Of a stretch of DNA of 6,204 nt, positions 5,974 through 6,204 are shown one piece after another (the first letter of the stretch is position 1; each line of letters starts with the position of its first letter). The DNA comes from an uncultured Ilumatobacter sp. (GTDB taxonomy: Bacteria; Actinomycetota; Acidimicrobiia; Acidimicrobiales; Ilumatobacteraceae), in the NCBI GenBank assembly GCA_938049325.1, contig CALICC010000308.1, positions 1 to 6,204 of the forward strand, given 5' to 3'. The notes under the pieces were generated by a model, which saw nothing but the letters and a program-made list of their open reading frames with translations, was not told the DNA's origin and ran no database searches. The position numbers and the translations under genes were made by a program.

Positions 5974-6046
5974 CGCCCTCGGCAGGATTCGAACCTGCGA
6001 CACCTGGTTCCGGAAACCAGTGCTCTATCCCCTGAGCTACGAAGGC
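5974..6046 (-). tRNA. tRNA-Arg (anticodon CCG)
   Basis: A complete 73-nt cloverleaf on the minus strand. The acceptor GCCTTCG pairs with CGAGGGC (one T-G wobble). The D stem is GCTC/GAGC, the anticodon stem CTGGT/ACCAG, and the loop TTCCGGA gives anticodon CCG at 6013-6011, reading CGG. The T arm is GCAGG-TTCGAAT-CCTGC. The discriminator is G (5974) and the 3' CCA is not encoded (CAA follows), so it would be added by the CCA-adding enzyme. The gene is convergent with the ATPase gene, only 8 nt from its stop. Confidence 0.96.
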
Positions 6047-6056
6047 AGGGATCAGC

Positions 6057-6062
6057 AATCTA
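6057..6062 (-). promoter_or_regulatory. Possible -10 box of the tRNA-Arg gene
   Basis: TAGATT on the minus strand fits TANNNT and ends 10 nt before the mature tRNA 5' end, which would give a leader of only a few nucleotides. No convincing -35 was found at 16-18 nt. Confidence 0.35.
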
Positions 6063-6113
6063 TCCGAACGCATGGGTGAACCGGTGGGGCTGATCCGGCA
6101 GACTTGGACACGC

Positions 6114-6204
6114 ATGTCTGACCCGATCGCCAAGCTCACGACGCTGCTCGAACCGGTTTTTGCCGAAGTCGCTGCGGCTCACGCCGAATCCGGCTCCGAA
6201 TCAG
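6114..6204 (+). CDS. N-terminal fragment of an unidentified gene, possibly arginyl-tRNA synthetase
   Basis: An open frame runs from ATG 6114 to the right edge: 30 codons, beginning MSDPIAKLTTLLEPVFAEVA and then an Ala/Ser/Glu-rich stretch. A weak GGA lies about 8 nt before the ATG. An in-frame ATG at 6072 and GTG at 6084 could add 14 or 10 residues, but they give a less natural N-terminus. Codons show the expected third-position G/C preference. The pattern of a short amphipathic helix then a variable segment resembles the N-terminal additional domain of arginyl-tRNA synthetases in Acidimicrobiia, and the divergent tRNA-Arg is suggestive. No catalytic motif is inside the window, so the product is a guess. 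Confidence 0.5.
   Translation, partial: MSDPIAKLTTLLEPVFAEVAAAHAESGSES

Noticed and set aside
5974..6046. tRNA as an integration site with a nearby mobile element
   Set aside because: No integrase, direct repeat of the tRNA 3' end or change in composition is visible in the window.
5447..6139. 230-residue minus-strand frame reading through the tRNA
   Set aside because: Its translation contains the typical peptide produced by translating a tRNA gene (GIEHWFPEPGVAGSNPAEGA); spurious.

Overview
The window is GC-rich, coding-dense DNA with third-codon-position G/C bias, GTG starts and TANNNT-type -10 boxes. This fits a high-GC actinobacterium. The style of the binding protein, the ATPase and the right-end partial gene suggests Acidimicrobiia (Ilumatobacter-like), but that placement is an inference from sequence style and not from any marker gene.

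Left part (1-3007, genes on the minus strand): a carbohydrate-uptake locus. Read in the direction of transcription it holds a LacI-family repressor (1879-2967), then a lipoprotein solute-binding protein of the MalE/SBP_bac_1 type (325-1758), then the first 54 codons of a probable MalF-type permease running off the left edge (1-163). Two stacked hairpins (204-269) lie between binding protein and permease. Two near-identical 14-bp palindromes of LacI-operator type, TGTAA-(A/G)CGC-TT(A/C)CA, sit just upstream of the binding-protein -10 box (1804-1817) and in the promoter of the repressor itself (2994-3007). Together they suggest a local regulon with autorepression.

Middle part (3043-5965, plus strand): divergent from the repressor is deoC, encoding an E. 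coli-type 2-deoxyribose-5-phosphate aldolase with its catalytic Asp and both Lys residues. It lacks a clear Shine-Dalgarno and has a -10-like box about 7 nt before its ATG, so it may be leaderless. Ten bases after its stop comes a 711-residue NB-ARC/AfsR-like ATPase with a helical-repeat C-terminal half. It has a strong RBS overlapping the deoC stop, so the two are almost certainly one operon. The ATPase has no DNA-binding domain, and its P-loop carries Thr where the catalytic Lys should be.

Right part (5974-6204): a complete tRNA-Arg(CCG) gene on the minus strand, convergent with the ATPase and only 8 nt from its stop. Divergent from the tRNA, the first 30 codons of another gene start at 6114. 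Its N-terminus is compatible with arginyl-tRNA synthetase, but this is tentative.

No mobile element, CRISPR array or defence cassette is visible. The most notable items are the two-site LacI operator set linking the transporter, the repressor and possibly deoC, and the Lys-less P-loop ATPase coupled to deoC.
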